From Sphaerulina vaccinii (Eukaryota; Ascomycota; Dothideomycetes; Mycosphaerellales; Mycosphaerellaceae): a stretch of 64,000 bases of DNA. This document shows positions 11,493 through 20,386 of this stretch, piece after piece (position 1 is the stretch's first letter; the number at the start of each line of letters is the position of its first letter). The notes beneath the pieces are model-generated. The model had not been told where the DNA came from. It was given only the letters and a program-made list of their open reading frames with translations, and made no database searches. The stretch lies in the NCBI GenBank assembly GCA_022570795.1, contig JAKUDP010000002.1, positions 620,001-684,000 of the forward strand, given 5' to 3'. The position numbers and the translations under genes were made by a program.

Positions 11493-11794
11493 CGTGGTCT
11501 TTGGTCGTTGGTGACTTTGCACTTGGTCTATGGACAGGACTTCTGGATGGACGGACGTAATGGGTTGAGAGTGCTGCGAGATATCTTTGGCCATATTGCT
11601 AACGTGCTGATAATGTCTGTAACCAGCGGCTTGTATCACTATTTGCTTACTTGTAGCCTTCGATGGAACTTCCACGCGAACCGCGATCATCTCCGCAGCT
11701 ACCGAACACACTGTAGCGCCTGAAGCACAAGCAGGTCGCGACCGCCAACGTAAGTCAAGGCAGAAGCGAAGAGCAGGCTTACAGCATGTCTAGC
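11493..11794. other. convergent intergenic region
   Basis: About 300 bp between the ends of two convergent genes. No ORF, RNA gene or repeat was recognised. Confidence 0.6.
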
Positions 11795-12724
11795 TCACTT
11801 GAAGCGGTCCAAGTTCTGCTTCACCCAAGGCTCAAAAGCAGTCGCCTTGTGACCCGTATACTTCTCAACGTTTGCAACACCCTGATCGTAGAGCGTGGTC
11901 TCGGTGCCCGCGAATCCGCCCTTCGTTTCGGCCATCTTCGAAGCAAGATACTTTGCGAACACGTCAGGAATTCCCTTCACCTTGTACGCCTCCACAGCCT
12001 GTTCCTCATTAATAGGCGTAATCTTAATCTCCTTCCCCAAAGCTTTTGACACAATCCTAATCTGCTCTTCTTGGCTCAATGATTGCGGTCCGAACAGATA
12101 AACAGCATGTTGATCTTGAGGTCCCTTGGCAAGAATTACTCCTGCCACCTCGCCCATGTCTTCGTAGGCTATACAGTCGAAATTTGCTTCTGGACTCCAG
12201 AGTTTGACATCTCCGGCTTTGATCCCGTCGCCAGACCAGGTTAGGACATTTGTAGCGAAACCTCCTGGACGCAAAGCTACGAAGTTTTCTTCTCCGAAGA
12301 CTTCGAGTAGTGAGATTTCGACTTGTGCGTGCATGTAGGGGATTATATCTGTTTGTGGGATGGACTCTAATGGTATGTCGGCGATTGTGTAGCTGCTTAG
12401 GAAGACTACGAAGTCAATTCCTCCGGTCTTTAATGCTTGGAGAGTGGATTTCATGTGGTCTGAAGATGCGTGGGCTGCGTAGATGAATGCTCTTTTTGCT
12501 CCGGTTTGCTCTACGGCGGACTGGACTGTGTTGGGTTTTGTGAGATCTGCTGAGACTCTTTCGTATGATGAGGATGAGTTCTCTCCTTCTAGGTCTGGGA
12601 TTGGTTTGGAAGTGTCTCGCATGGCGAGGAAGACTTTGGCGCCATGTTGAGATGCTGTTTTTGCTGCGATGGCGGCGACGTTGCCTGTTGGTCCGAAGAC
12701 TATGACGCTTGGAGAGGATGCCAT
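11795..12724 (-). CDS. NmrA-like NAD(P)-binding protein
   Basis: A complete ATG-initiated frame of 309 residues. The N-terminal Rossmann motif reads IVFGPTGNVAA (GxxGxxA form) and the next strand carries RDTSK, typical of the atypical short-chain dehydrogenase/NmrA-like family. The segment around FALRPGGFATNV matches the conserved mid-protein region of these proteins. They bind NAD(P) and act either as redox-sensing regulators or as isoflavone-reductase-like enzymes; the sequence does not decide which. A second, distinct NmrA-like gene lies at 44031-44972. No intron is seen. Confidence 0.88.
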   Translation of the reverse strand: MASSPSVIVFGPTGNVAAIAAKTASQHGAKVFLAMRDTSKPIPDLEGENSSSSYERVSADLTKPNTVQSAVEQTGAKRAFIYAAHASSDHMKSTLQALKTGGIDFVVFLSSYTIADIPLESIPQTDIIPYMHAQVEISLLEVFGEENFVALRPGGFATNVLTWSGDGIKAGDVKLWSPEANFDCIAYEDMGEVAGVILAKGPQDQHAVYLFGPQSLSQEEQIRIVSKALGKEIKITPINEEQAVEAYKVKGIPDVFAKYLASKMAETKGGFAGTETTLYDQGVANVEKYTGHKATAFEPWVKQNLDRFK

Positions 12725-13156
12725 CTTGATTGTGTGAAAGCTGGTATGGAAGTTCTAGGAAGTGAGCTCGAAGCTTTTATAGCTGAAGTGGAGGACCGGA
12801 GTTAGCCTGTCAATATAGCCGCCAAGTGTGTCATACGCAGAATGCCCTACAATCCTTTCACGGCGGATCTCGATGCCGATTTCTCCTCTAACGAAGCTGT
12901 GATGACGAGAAATACCACTTGATGCCGGATCGTAGCAAGCTGATGGCATGAGGACGAAGTGTCAGCTCTCGGGCGTTTCGGCCCCGAGCACAGCGACCTG
13001 CTGACTCAGGCTAACATGCAAGTACAATGAGCTGGATATCCATTACATTAGAGGTCTATCAGATCGCGGAGTCTATACACTCAGGTGCTTTATGCCATTG
13101 GTGACAGTTCGTAGCCACAAAGACTGCTTCTCATCCCATCTAATCAAAGCACAGTT
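12725..13156. other. intergenic region
   Basis: Upstream of the NmrA-like gene and downstream of the GH17 gene, both on the minus strand. Only a short GTG/ATG ORF (12755-12949) without family features is present. Confidence 0.6.
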
Positions 13157-14129
13157 CTAGCACCCGTAAAGATCGTAGATGGCATTGCCGTTCGAGTCGA
13201 ACACACCGAAAGATGGAGAGTCGTTGTAATCTTGGTAAGCGTACCAGAAGACATGTCCCTCGTTGAAGAGCTCGCAGGCAACAGATCGCCAGAACTTCTG
13301 GGCGTTGGCTACAGATGGTACTGCGCTACCATAGTTGTCGCCAGTCACTGGCCACGAGGTCTCAGTGACCCACTACTGACGGTTAGCAGGTTCTCGGAAG
13401 CAACTTGGAAGATATCAGTCTTACCACCCAGGCACTGCTTCCGACAGACTGCACGTGATCTTTCGTCTCCTGGTATGCCTGGAAGAAGACATTGTAGGCA
13501 TCCTCGATCGAGGCTCCTTGCCAGTATGGGTACGCATCCATGCCAACGAAGTCGCAAGCAGTGATGACGGCGTCATTGGCAGAGTCGGTCCAGGCGTTGT
13601 AAGTGTCGACGTGCCCAACCTCTGCTGTCACACCCAAAGCTCGAACCATACCTCTCACGTCGTAGATCTGCTGGGCAAGGGTGTCTGCAGTGGTGTCGCC
13701 GCGATAGAGGTCCTCACTACCGACCGAGATCGCCAAGATCCAATCAATGCCATGAGCGCCGATTGCAGACTCAAGAGCAGCTTTCTCTGCGCTGTAGTGG
13801 GCTGAGTCTTCCGTCCAGATACCGACCAGGATCTTGGTGCCAGTGGTGAGAGCTGCAGGTACAGCATACTCTAGGGTGTTGCAATCGCTCGAGGCATACA
13901 GACGGACAACTGTGACGTCTTGAGGTAGGCCTTGGAGCTTGGTGAAAGCAGTCTCCCACTGTGCTGTGGTCTTGCAGGAGCCGTCTGGGTTGCTTGCTCC
14001 CACGTTGAAGCCTATCACATGTTAGTGAAGCTGAGCATCATGATGGGCTTTTCGAACCTCACCTTTGTAGTATGCTGCCACACTCTGCGCCGAGGCCGCC
14101 AAAGCTGCCACAGTTGAGAAGAAACGCAT
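13157..14129 (-). CDS. secreted glycoside hydrolase family 17 beta-1,3-glucanase
   Basis: Three exons are inferred on the minus strand: 14063-14129, 13425-14011 and 13157-13372, giving 289 residues. The first intron has donor GTGAGG and acceptor GATAG. For the second (donor GTAAGA) I chose the acceptor CAGTAG ending at 13373, because the nearer CAG would bring a stop into frame. A signal peptide (MRFFSTVAALAASAQSVAA) precedes KGFNVGA, the typical GH17 opening. The proton donor is the Glu of SVGSEDLYR and the nucleophile the Glu of WVTETSWP. Fungal GH17 enzymes of this size (Bgl2/Scw type) cut or transfer cell-wall beta-1,3-glucan outside the cell. All catalytic landmarks are present. Confidence 0.88.
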
Positions 14130-14966
14130 GATGGTGAATCAGATATAGGATATGTTGTAGGCTGATAGGAAATTCTAGGAAACGCAGAATGAAAGAGAGT
14201 GAATGCAAAGCGAGTGTCCAAGAATAGAGGAAAGGAGGCGAGAACACGACGATGAAGAGTCTTCGATCATGGTGGGTCAAGTACGTGCATTGCATCCATG
14301 CACATAATCGGCAGTATCGATGCCGTAGTGGATTCACTTGCAAAATAGACGAGGTCTGCGCCTCCAACGTTGAGGAATGTTGATTCTTTGTGCTTGAGCC
14401 AGGACTGCTGGCGACAGTCAGTAGAGACGCTGGTCGACTTGCAGCTCGCCGACGTTTCCTGATGACTATGCAGCCATAACATTGAAACGGCGATGAGTGA
14501 AGACGTTGGTGATAGGGAAAGCAAAACGCGTGTGCAGTGGAGAGGGAACGACGATGAGGCTCTGCGGGAGGGCCGCCCGGGAGAGCCGCCGTCTCCTTCC
14601 TGTGCCTGTCGCTTTCCTTTCCTATCACAATCACAACAACATCCATTGCACGATTGCACGACCGAGAGAATAATCATCTATCTCGAATTGCCTCAGCCAT
14701 CGCTGCGGCTTGTCGGTGCGTACGAGCGCGCTGTTCCGGAATACGTTGAAGCACTTCTCAACGAGGAAGGACCACTCTAGCCGTATGAAAGAGCAACACG
14801 GACGAGATTTAGTCGGGGAAAGGCACTCTTGACAGAAAGGTCTCAATATCTTGAGTTCTATGTGATCACACCATTCCGGCATAACAAGCCGCAGGACTTC
14901 CAGAGCCTACACGGCCATTTTCCAAGGGGTATCACTACACATGGACCAAACTTCGTCGATTCTCCA
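14130..14966. other. intergenic region
   Basis: Upstream region of the GH17 gene. It holds long but overlapping ORFs on both strands (14059-14646 minus, 14267-14677 minus, 14493-14780 plus). Their composition is not protein-like, and the first overlaps GH17 exon 1 out of frame, so they are not called as genes. Confidence 0.5.
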
Positions 14967-15557
14967 TCAAGCCGGCCCATCGAACAGCCTCGCCTCCAAT
15001 TCCAGCCCCGGCCTCACACTACCGCTTCTCCCTCTACTACTCAGCTGATCGGGAGGCGAGCTGATGATGTGCACATCCCGGGCCGCTCGCACGAATGCAG
15101 CAGCCATAGGTGCATATGCGCTTCCACTGGGAGATTGATCTTCGCACGGCGGTGACCTCGAAACATCCAATGACTGCCGTGTGTAAAGTTGCGCTGGTTC
15201 CTCGGTTGATGGACAACTCCGAGGTGGAGCCGATGTTGTTCTTGACGATGCAGAAGACTTCTCTGCTATACGGTACATCGTCTTGGGAAAGAAGCCAGGT
15301 ATTTCGTCTTGTGATGAGAACGCATCATTGAGTGCTATGACCGCATGTGAAGGCCTTGGTTCCTTGGGTGGTGTTGGAGGTCGTGATGACTTGGGCGATG
15401 CAGATCGAGGTGAGGCTGCACCGCTCGGTGGTGGTGTAAGTTGTCGGGCTTGTTGCGAAAGTTGTCTTTGCAACTCTCTTGAGCAGGATGTGCATCGGCT
15501 GAGACTTTGGTGAATATGTCTCCCGCAGCCGCAGGATGTCAGGCGAACTGGAGGCAT
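14967..15557 (-). CDS. hypothetical protein with N-terminal Cys/His motif
   Basis: The frame encodes 196 residues from ATG 15557; an in-frame TTG at 15578 is unlikely to be used. The N-terminus has C-x-C-x-[RHIH]-x6-C-x2-C spacing (CGCGRHIHQ...RCTSC), which looks like a small zinc-binding knuckle. The rest is Ser/Pro-rich and probably disordered, with PPTPPKEPRP as a possible SH3-binding stretch. No named family is recognised. It could be the sole exon or the last exon of a longer gene. It lies between the GH17 gene and the small Cys-rich secreted gene on the same strand. Confidence 0.5.
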   Translation of the reverse strand: MPPVRLTSCGCGRHIHQSLSRCTSCSRELQRQLSQQARQLTPPPSGAASPRSASPKSSRPPTPPKEPRPSHAVIALNDAFSSQDEIPGFFPKTMYRIAEKSSASSRTTSAPPRSCPSTEEPAQLYTRQSLDVSRSPPCEDQSPSGSAYAPMAAAFVRAARDVHIISSPPDQLSSRGRSGSVRPGLELEARLFDGPA

Positions 15558-17037
15558 CTGGAATTCTTCTGTTGCCAAAATGAAAAGGTATAAATCGCCG
15601 AGTTATTGCAGCTGAAACGTCGTGATGCTACGACAGATCACCAGTCGCAAGTTCGCGACCTTCGGGAACGATTTCGAGGATGAGATGCTCAAGTTGCGAC
15701 ACTGCGAGAGTGGATGCACACTCTGTAAAGTCGACTGTCGTCGATTTCCCGAGTCAAGACGTCCAGAAATTTGCGTGCCCAACGAAGTGTGAACCTCTGT
15801 GTTTGCTGGAGCGAGGATACCGGATGTTCGTCTTTTTCCCGATACGGACAGCCTGAGGATGACCGACTCGAGTTGAGATTCAGTCGCAGGGTCGAACTCA
15901 ATCTCAACGTGTCTTCACACTCCTTCACTGCCCGTCACAATTTCGTGCGAAGAACTTGTTCGTCGTTGTAAGCTGGGATCCAAGGTCGACAGATTCGTGG
16001 TGGAGGGAAAAGTGCAACTGTGGAACCGGTCTGGCCGGTTCTGTCTCAAAGGTCCAAAAGTCCAGGCACTAGACTACATGTATACATGCCACGATTGCAT
16101 GCCCAGATCAAGTTCCAAGGTTCTCGGGTCACACAAGCTACGCATCAAGTACGAAAGGAAGAAACTCGCTACACATCGGCAGGCTCTGCTAAAATCACTT
16201 CTGTTACTTGAGATCAGGTCAACGAGAATCGACACGGAGAGCACGCCGCTGCACTACCTTTGGCTACACAAGACTGCCACGTCTACACTAGGATGCGAAT
16301 AGTACAAACACCCACGTGAGAACCCACTATCGCTGAAAGGTAGCATACCTGTTGGATTGGACGAGATACTCTTCCACATTTCGATCTTTGTGTGCGTTCG
16401 TCGCGTTCTCTCGTCCGTAGGATATGAGCGGCATGACGACATGGTTGAACGCCACGAAACGTGCTTGAGCTCGCATACGCCAGTTGAGGCGTTTCCGTCC
16501 CACTGGGGAGTATGGAGAGGTGTCCACGAGTATGCACGAGCGTGTATAAGTTGGAAATGCGTCGCCTACGAGACCCAACTTCCTTGAGAGTTGCAACATG
16601 TGCGCTGTTTGACAACGATCGTGCTGGTCGTCGTTCTGCAAGACCGCGCGAAACCAAGGTTTGGCCCTCGCGTGCCGCGTACCGACCAGGGTCTGATCAG
16701 AACGACCGCAGCAGTCTAGATCGATCGTGACCACACGTACGGAATCGTGGAAGATGTTGGGAAGTACAACTTATGCATAAACAACATGCTCTGTCACTGC
16801 ACTACGGCAGAGTTCGGTGAGCGTTAATGCGAGTGTGCCCAAAACTTCGCACCGTATTGTCTATCGACTACAAATCACAGTCGTACCCAAGCAGTGTCGT
16901 ACTTGGCTTCTTCTGACACTGCACACAGCAGCGAAAAGATCTTCAATTTGTTCTGACCTCTAGCATCAACCAGCTAAAGCATGCAGATGTGCTCTTGCCC
17001 GACAAAATACCCTCCGACATTGGATATCAACTCCGGC
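15558..17037. other. gene-poor stretch
   Basis: About 1.5 kb downstream of the small secreted Cys-rich gene. The ORFs here (for example 16283-16734 on the minus strand in two frames) overlap each other and show no domain, signal peptide or splice logic. I checked both strands for further intron-split secreted proteins and found none I could support. Confidence 0.5.
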
Positions 17038-17410
17038 TCAACAGCATCGAACAGCCCCTTTTCCACCTTCACAAGGCCAGTCGGTAATCAACGAGCAGGT
17101 ATGCCATATATCGAGGGGATTCTGTGGTCCCTTTCCAGCAGCATCGGTACACTACGACTTGAGGTCAGCTAGAGCGCACTTTCGAGTCGGTCGTGTTTCA
17201 TACACAATACACATTATCGCCGGTTGCACATTTGAGACTGCAATGTCAGCATATATAAGTCTTGCAGGTTTCGAAAAAAAACACATACCCATATCCTGAG
17301 GGTATCTCTTTGGTCCCGTGATTGCACCATCCACTGCGTCTGTCGTTCGGGTTCGCGGCGTCCACGAGAGCCAAGGCCCCGATGATCTTGAGGAGGTAGG
17401 AGAGCTGCAT
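17038..17410 (-). CDS. small secreted cysteine-rich protein (effector-like), three exons
   Basis: Exons 17289-17410, 17204-17237 and 17038-17151 join to an 89-residue protein ending at TGA 17038-17040. Intron 1 (51 bp) has donor GTATGT, a GCTGAC branch point and acceptor TTGCAG. Intron 2 (52 bp) has donor GTATGA, a second GCTGAC and acceptor TCGTAG. The first 18 residues (MQLSYLLKIIGALALVDA) form a signal peptide. The mature part has eight cysteines at residues 29, 44, 52, 53, 71, 79, 88 and 89, a C-C-CC-C-C-CC pattern ending in a terminal CC. An even cysteine count suggests four disulfides. The pattern resembles but does not match hydrophobins (C-CC-C-C-CC-C). The start sits in a CA-rich leader with a TATA-like element (GTATAAGA) about 120 bp upstream. 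Host-interaction or antimicrobial roles are inference only. The nearer acceptor CTCAAG would add TCG then a stop. Confidence 0.72.
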
Positions 17411-17891
17411 GGTCTGTTGGATTGGGAGAATGGTATGTGGAGAGCTGGTTGTGAACCAAGGTATGAGTCGGAACGTGATTGTGTCGGATCGATGCGATCC
17501 CAGTGTGAGTGGTCGTAGTCGATCATATCTTATACGTCCTTCAGGTTCACTCGGTGGTGTCTAAGCATTGATTTCCAGTTCCATCTAGTCATCTACTCAC
17601 TGGACCTGGACTTGCGGCATACGACCAAGCGTCGGAAATGCGGTCGGACATCTGGATTCAAAGGCAATGCGCTCTGTCTTTGAGACGCAATGGCCTAGAG
17701 CTCGCAGTGTCCGACATTTCATCGCGTGCTACAAGCTGTATTCTCGTTTTCGTACTCTTTAGAAAGTGGTGCTCTCTGCTCAGTCCACAAGTCTTGGCAA
17801 CACTCTACTGAACGGAACATCTTCAGGATTCGATTATAGACCGGCACAGTATACGAGCAACGACTTGTCTCTGCTGGCTCGAACTAGGGAG
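17411..17891. other. promoter-side region of the small secreted gene
   Basis: This lies between the secreted Cys-rich gene and the MITE. A TATA-like element on the minus strand is at about 17525-17538. No ORF of note was seen. Confidence 0.5.
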
Positions 17892-18188
17892 TTGCAAGTC
17901 AGTGAGCTTGTTGGAGTGGAGTGGAGTGGAGGGAGGGTATAGTCCACTCCACTCCAAAAGTCGAAGGCCTAGAATCCAACAGATCCAATGGAGCTCCAAA
18001 TCGTAATCGGGAAGAGGTATCTTCTGCGATACAGGCAGTCCTAGGGGTTACTTTCGGAGCTCCAAAGGTTAGAGAGCAGATCCAGTTAACTCCAGTCCAA
18101 ACTTATCGCTTATCCACTCCAATCCAAGTCCAGTTGGAGCTCCATCCACTCCAAAAGGCTCCACTCCAACAAGCTCACTGTTGCAAGT
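17892..18188. mobile_element. hAT-type MITE with intact TIRs and 8-bp target duplication
   Basis: A 281 bp element spans 17900-18180. Its ends are perfect 22-bp inverted repeats, 17900-17921 and 18159-18180, beginning CAGTGAGCTTG. An 8-bp direct repeat TTGCAAGT flanks it at 17892-17899 and 18181-18188. CAG/CTG-ended inverted repeats with an 8-bp target duplication are the hallmark of hAT transposons. There is no room for a transposase, so it is non-autonomous. The interior holds many copies of a TGGAGT/ACTCCA motif in both orientations, like the subterminal repeats hAT transposases bind. Perfect ends and target duplication argue for a recent insertion. Because the flanking identity extends further (GTTGCAAGTCA), a 10-11 bp Mutator-like duplication with shorter TIRs is the alternative reading. 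Confidence 0.85.
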
Positions 18189-18841
18189 CATCCAACCTCG
18201 CTCACTACTTCTGATTGCTAGTGATTGAGTGAAAAGCCACCCTGCTCAACGAAGTCAGCTCTCTGACCATGATTTATATGGTGTTCTGGGAGGATAGCAG
18301 GCAAGTGGTTTTAGATATGGTCGAACCCACTATCGGTGCGGTGAGATACTAAAGGACGTATGGAGTAAGTGAAAGCAAAAGCCTCTACGCTTAACAAAAA
18401 TTCGTAGCTCGATTTGTCAAATTTACAAATTAGCGGTCTTGAGCTAGCGGCGGCTCTTACCGCGCCAATGAGACCCTGGGACCGCGTAAAGTGAATACAA
18501 CGCATAACCCTGCTTTACCCCGACCAACACCAAACCCAACCACCATCCTGCGTCATCCAATTTGTCCTTCTTTGTCCTGTTCCTCCCGAGAAACAGTCGC
18601 GTTTCCACCAACCAGCAACAATCATGGCGATCTTTGGTTCCTGCAAAGGTACAGCCCTATCTCGAGACTGCAACTGCTATCGCGCTATCAGTCAGCAGTG
18701 GTATGGCTGTGCTCACTGCGCCGCACGCCGATCACTCGCAATCCTTCGACACGAACGTCACTTGCCGAATCCTACATAAGAGTACACCAACCCCGGATGT
18801 AATGTGTAGAGACTTCTAAGGACCAGGAACTTCCGCCAACG
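18189..18841. other. intergenic region upstream of the arrestin-like gene
   Basis: It contains a short AT-rich patch (about 18385-18430) and a CA/CT-rich leader just before the ATG at 18842. The ORF at 18491-18802 lacks family features. No tRNA or further repeat was recognised. Confidence 0.5.
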
Positions 18842-20278
18842 ATGACATCAAGTGTTTCCTCATCTTTCACTGGGCACGCCAAGCTTGGCAGGCTCTATGT
18901 CAAGCTGGTGCTTGATAGTCCGAAGCGTGTCCACTATGGTAGCAATGAAATGCCTGTCTGTGGGAACGTTCTGCTAAAGCATCTGCCTGTACTGAGAGGA
19001 CTACCACATTCACCACTGAATGCCGAGCTCTTCGGACCACTCCATGTCGAGGTCACTCTTCGAGGTTTCGCTCGCATAAACCACGACGACGAGACACGTG
19101 CGGAGGTGATACCATTGGTCAAAGAGACTGTCACTATCCACGACGGCCCATTCAGAGCTTCCGCAGACCAGGAGTCAGTACTGCCATTCAGCATCAAGTT
19201 TCCAGCTCATACCATTCCAAGATCGAATACGGCAGGGGTTGCAGTACGAGCCGAAGACGGAAGCTGGAACTTTCAAGAGCGGGTGACTTCTGTCGAAGTA
19301 GAGCCACTGCCTCCGAGCTGTCATGTTTCAATGAAGCATGATTCATGGAGAACTCTTGGGTCAACCAATGTATCGTCTGTGAAGAAGACAGCGATAAGTA
19401 TCGAGTACTCTATCGAAGCAGTCGCTCGCATGCCTGGCATCGAGGTAGAGATCGCCAATGCCTACCCATTCGAAGTCAGACATGTGCTTTACGATCAGCC
19501 AAGAATTGCAGCATCGGCAGCCATAGGCGATCAGAGCCTGACTAGCGACTTCTCGCACACTTTCACTATCCACGACGAAGGTCTTCGACCAACCCACGAG
19601 CAGCCTCATGGCTTCAGGAACAAGACGAAAGCACTCCTGAAGCCCACGGACCCACCCAAATTTGTGTTCGAGGCAGATTTGATCGGCATACCTCAGCATG
19701 CGTACGTCGACCAGCCGCTGTCATTCGCCATAAGCATCATACCGCACGATTCAAGCACCACGACGGTTGTTCCAAACGTCTTTCTAGACTCTTGCACAAT
19801 CACGCTGGTCGCACACACGACTGGCGTGCAGCCTACACCTATAGAACTTCTCAAGACCAAGGAAGCAGAGTTCTCCTCTGCTAAACCATTCTCGGAAGAA
19901 CATGGATGGACAAAAGCCATCGATATCGGCCACCTTAGCTGGGTTCCAAGCACGTTCACGTTTCGTAACATCAGCAGAACCTACAAGCTACGGATTGCAG
20001 TCCAGTTCTCTGTGGGTGCACAGAAGGTGAAAACTAGCCGTGATGTGCCTCTCGTGATACACCCGCCTGTTGAGATTGAAACCGCGAGGACTGAGACTGC
20101 AGAGGAGTCAGATGGCCTACCATCCTATCACGAAGCAACACATGAACCTGCAGACGAACTGGGAGAGGTTCCATCCTACGAGCAGGTCGTGTCAGCACCG
20201 TATCCGCGACCACACAATCCTGCGCCGACTTATGGCGACCATAATATTGGCTTTGCTTCGGTATCTGTTGGCTGCTAG
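18842..20278 (+). CDS. arrestin-like protein with PY-like motifs
   Basis: An ATG-initiated intronless frame of 478 residues. The N-terminal part reads like an arrestin-N beta-sandwich: a KLVLDSPKRVHYGSNE strand pair, then GPLHVEVTLRGFARI and a later LPFSIKFP segment. A second beta-rich half follows, and the C-terminal tail contains LPSYHEA and VPSYEQV. LPxY/PPxY-like motifs recruit WW domains of Rsp5-type ubiquitin ligases in fungal alpha-arrestins (ARTs), which trigger endocytosis of transporters. The fold and motifs fit an alpha-arrestin adaptor acting at the plasma membrane or endosomes. The particular cargo cannot be read from sequence. Confidence 0.78.
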   Translation: MTSSVSSSFTGHAKLGRLYVKLVLDSPKRVHYGSNEMPVCGNVLLKHLPVLRGLPHSPLNAELFGPLHVEVTLRGFARINHDDETRAEVIPLVKETVTIHDGPFRASADQESVLPFSIKFPAHTIPRSNTAGVAVRAEDGSWNFQERVTSVEVEPLPPSCHVSMKHDSWRTLGSTNVSSVKKTAISIEYSIEAVARMPGIEVEIANAYPFEVRHVLYDQPRIAASAAIGDQSLTSDFSHTFTIHDEGLRPTHEQPHGFRNKTKALLKPTDPPKFVFEADLIGIPQHAYVDQPLSFAISIIPHDSSTTTVVPNVFLDSCTITLVAHTTGVQPTPIELLKTKEAEFSSAKPFSEEHGWTKAIDIGHLSWVPSTFTFRNISRTYKLRIAVQFSVGAQKVKTSRDVPLVIHPPVEIETARTETAEESDGLPSYHEATHEPADELGEVPSYEQVVSAPYPRPHNPAPTYGDHNIGFASVSVGC

Positions 20279-20386
20279 GTTCCCACGCGCCAGCTTATGC
20301 AGCTCTGGACCCGTACGTGGGTAACTCAAAGAAGTGTTCTGCCACGGTCCAGCACAGATGCGTCTTGCATGACGGAAGCCAGTAGG

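Noticed and set aside
14059..14646. 196-codon minus-strand ATG ORF upstream of GH17
   Set aside because: It overlaps GH17 exon 1 out of frame, and its composition (runs of His, Leu and Ser) looks non-coding.
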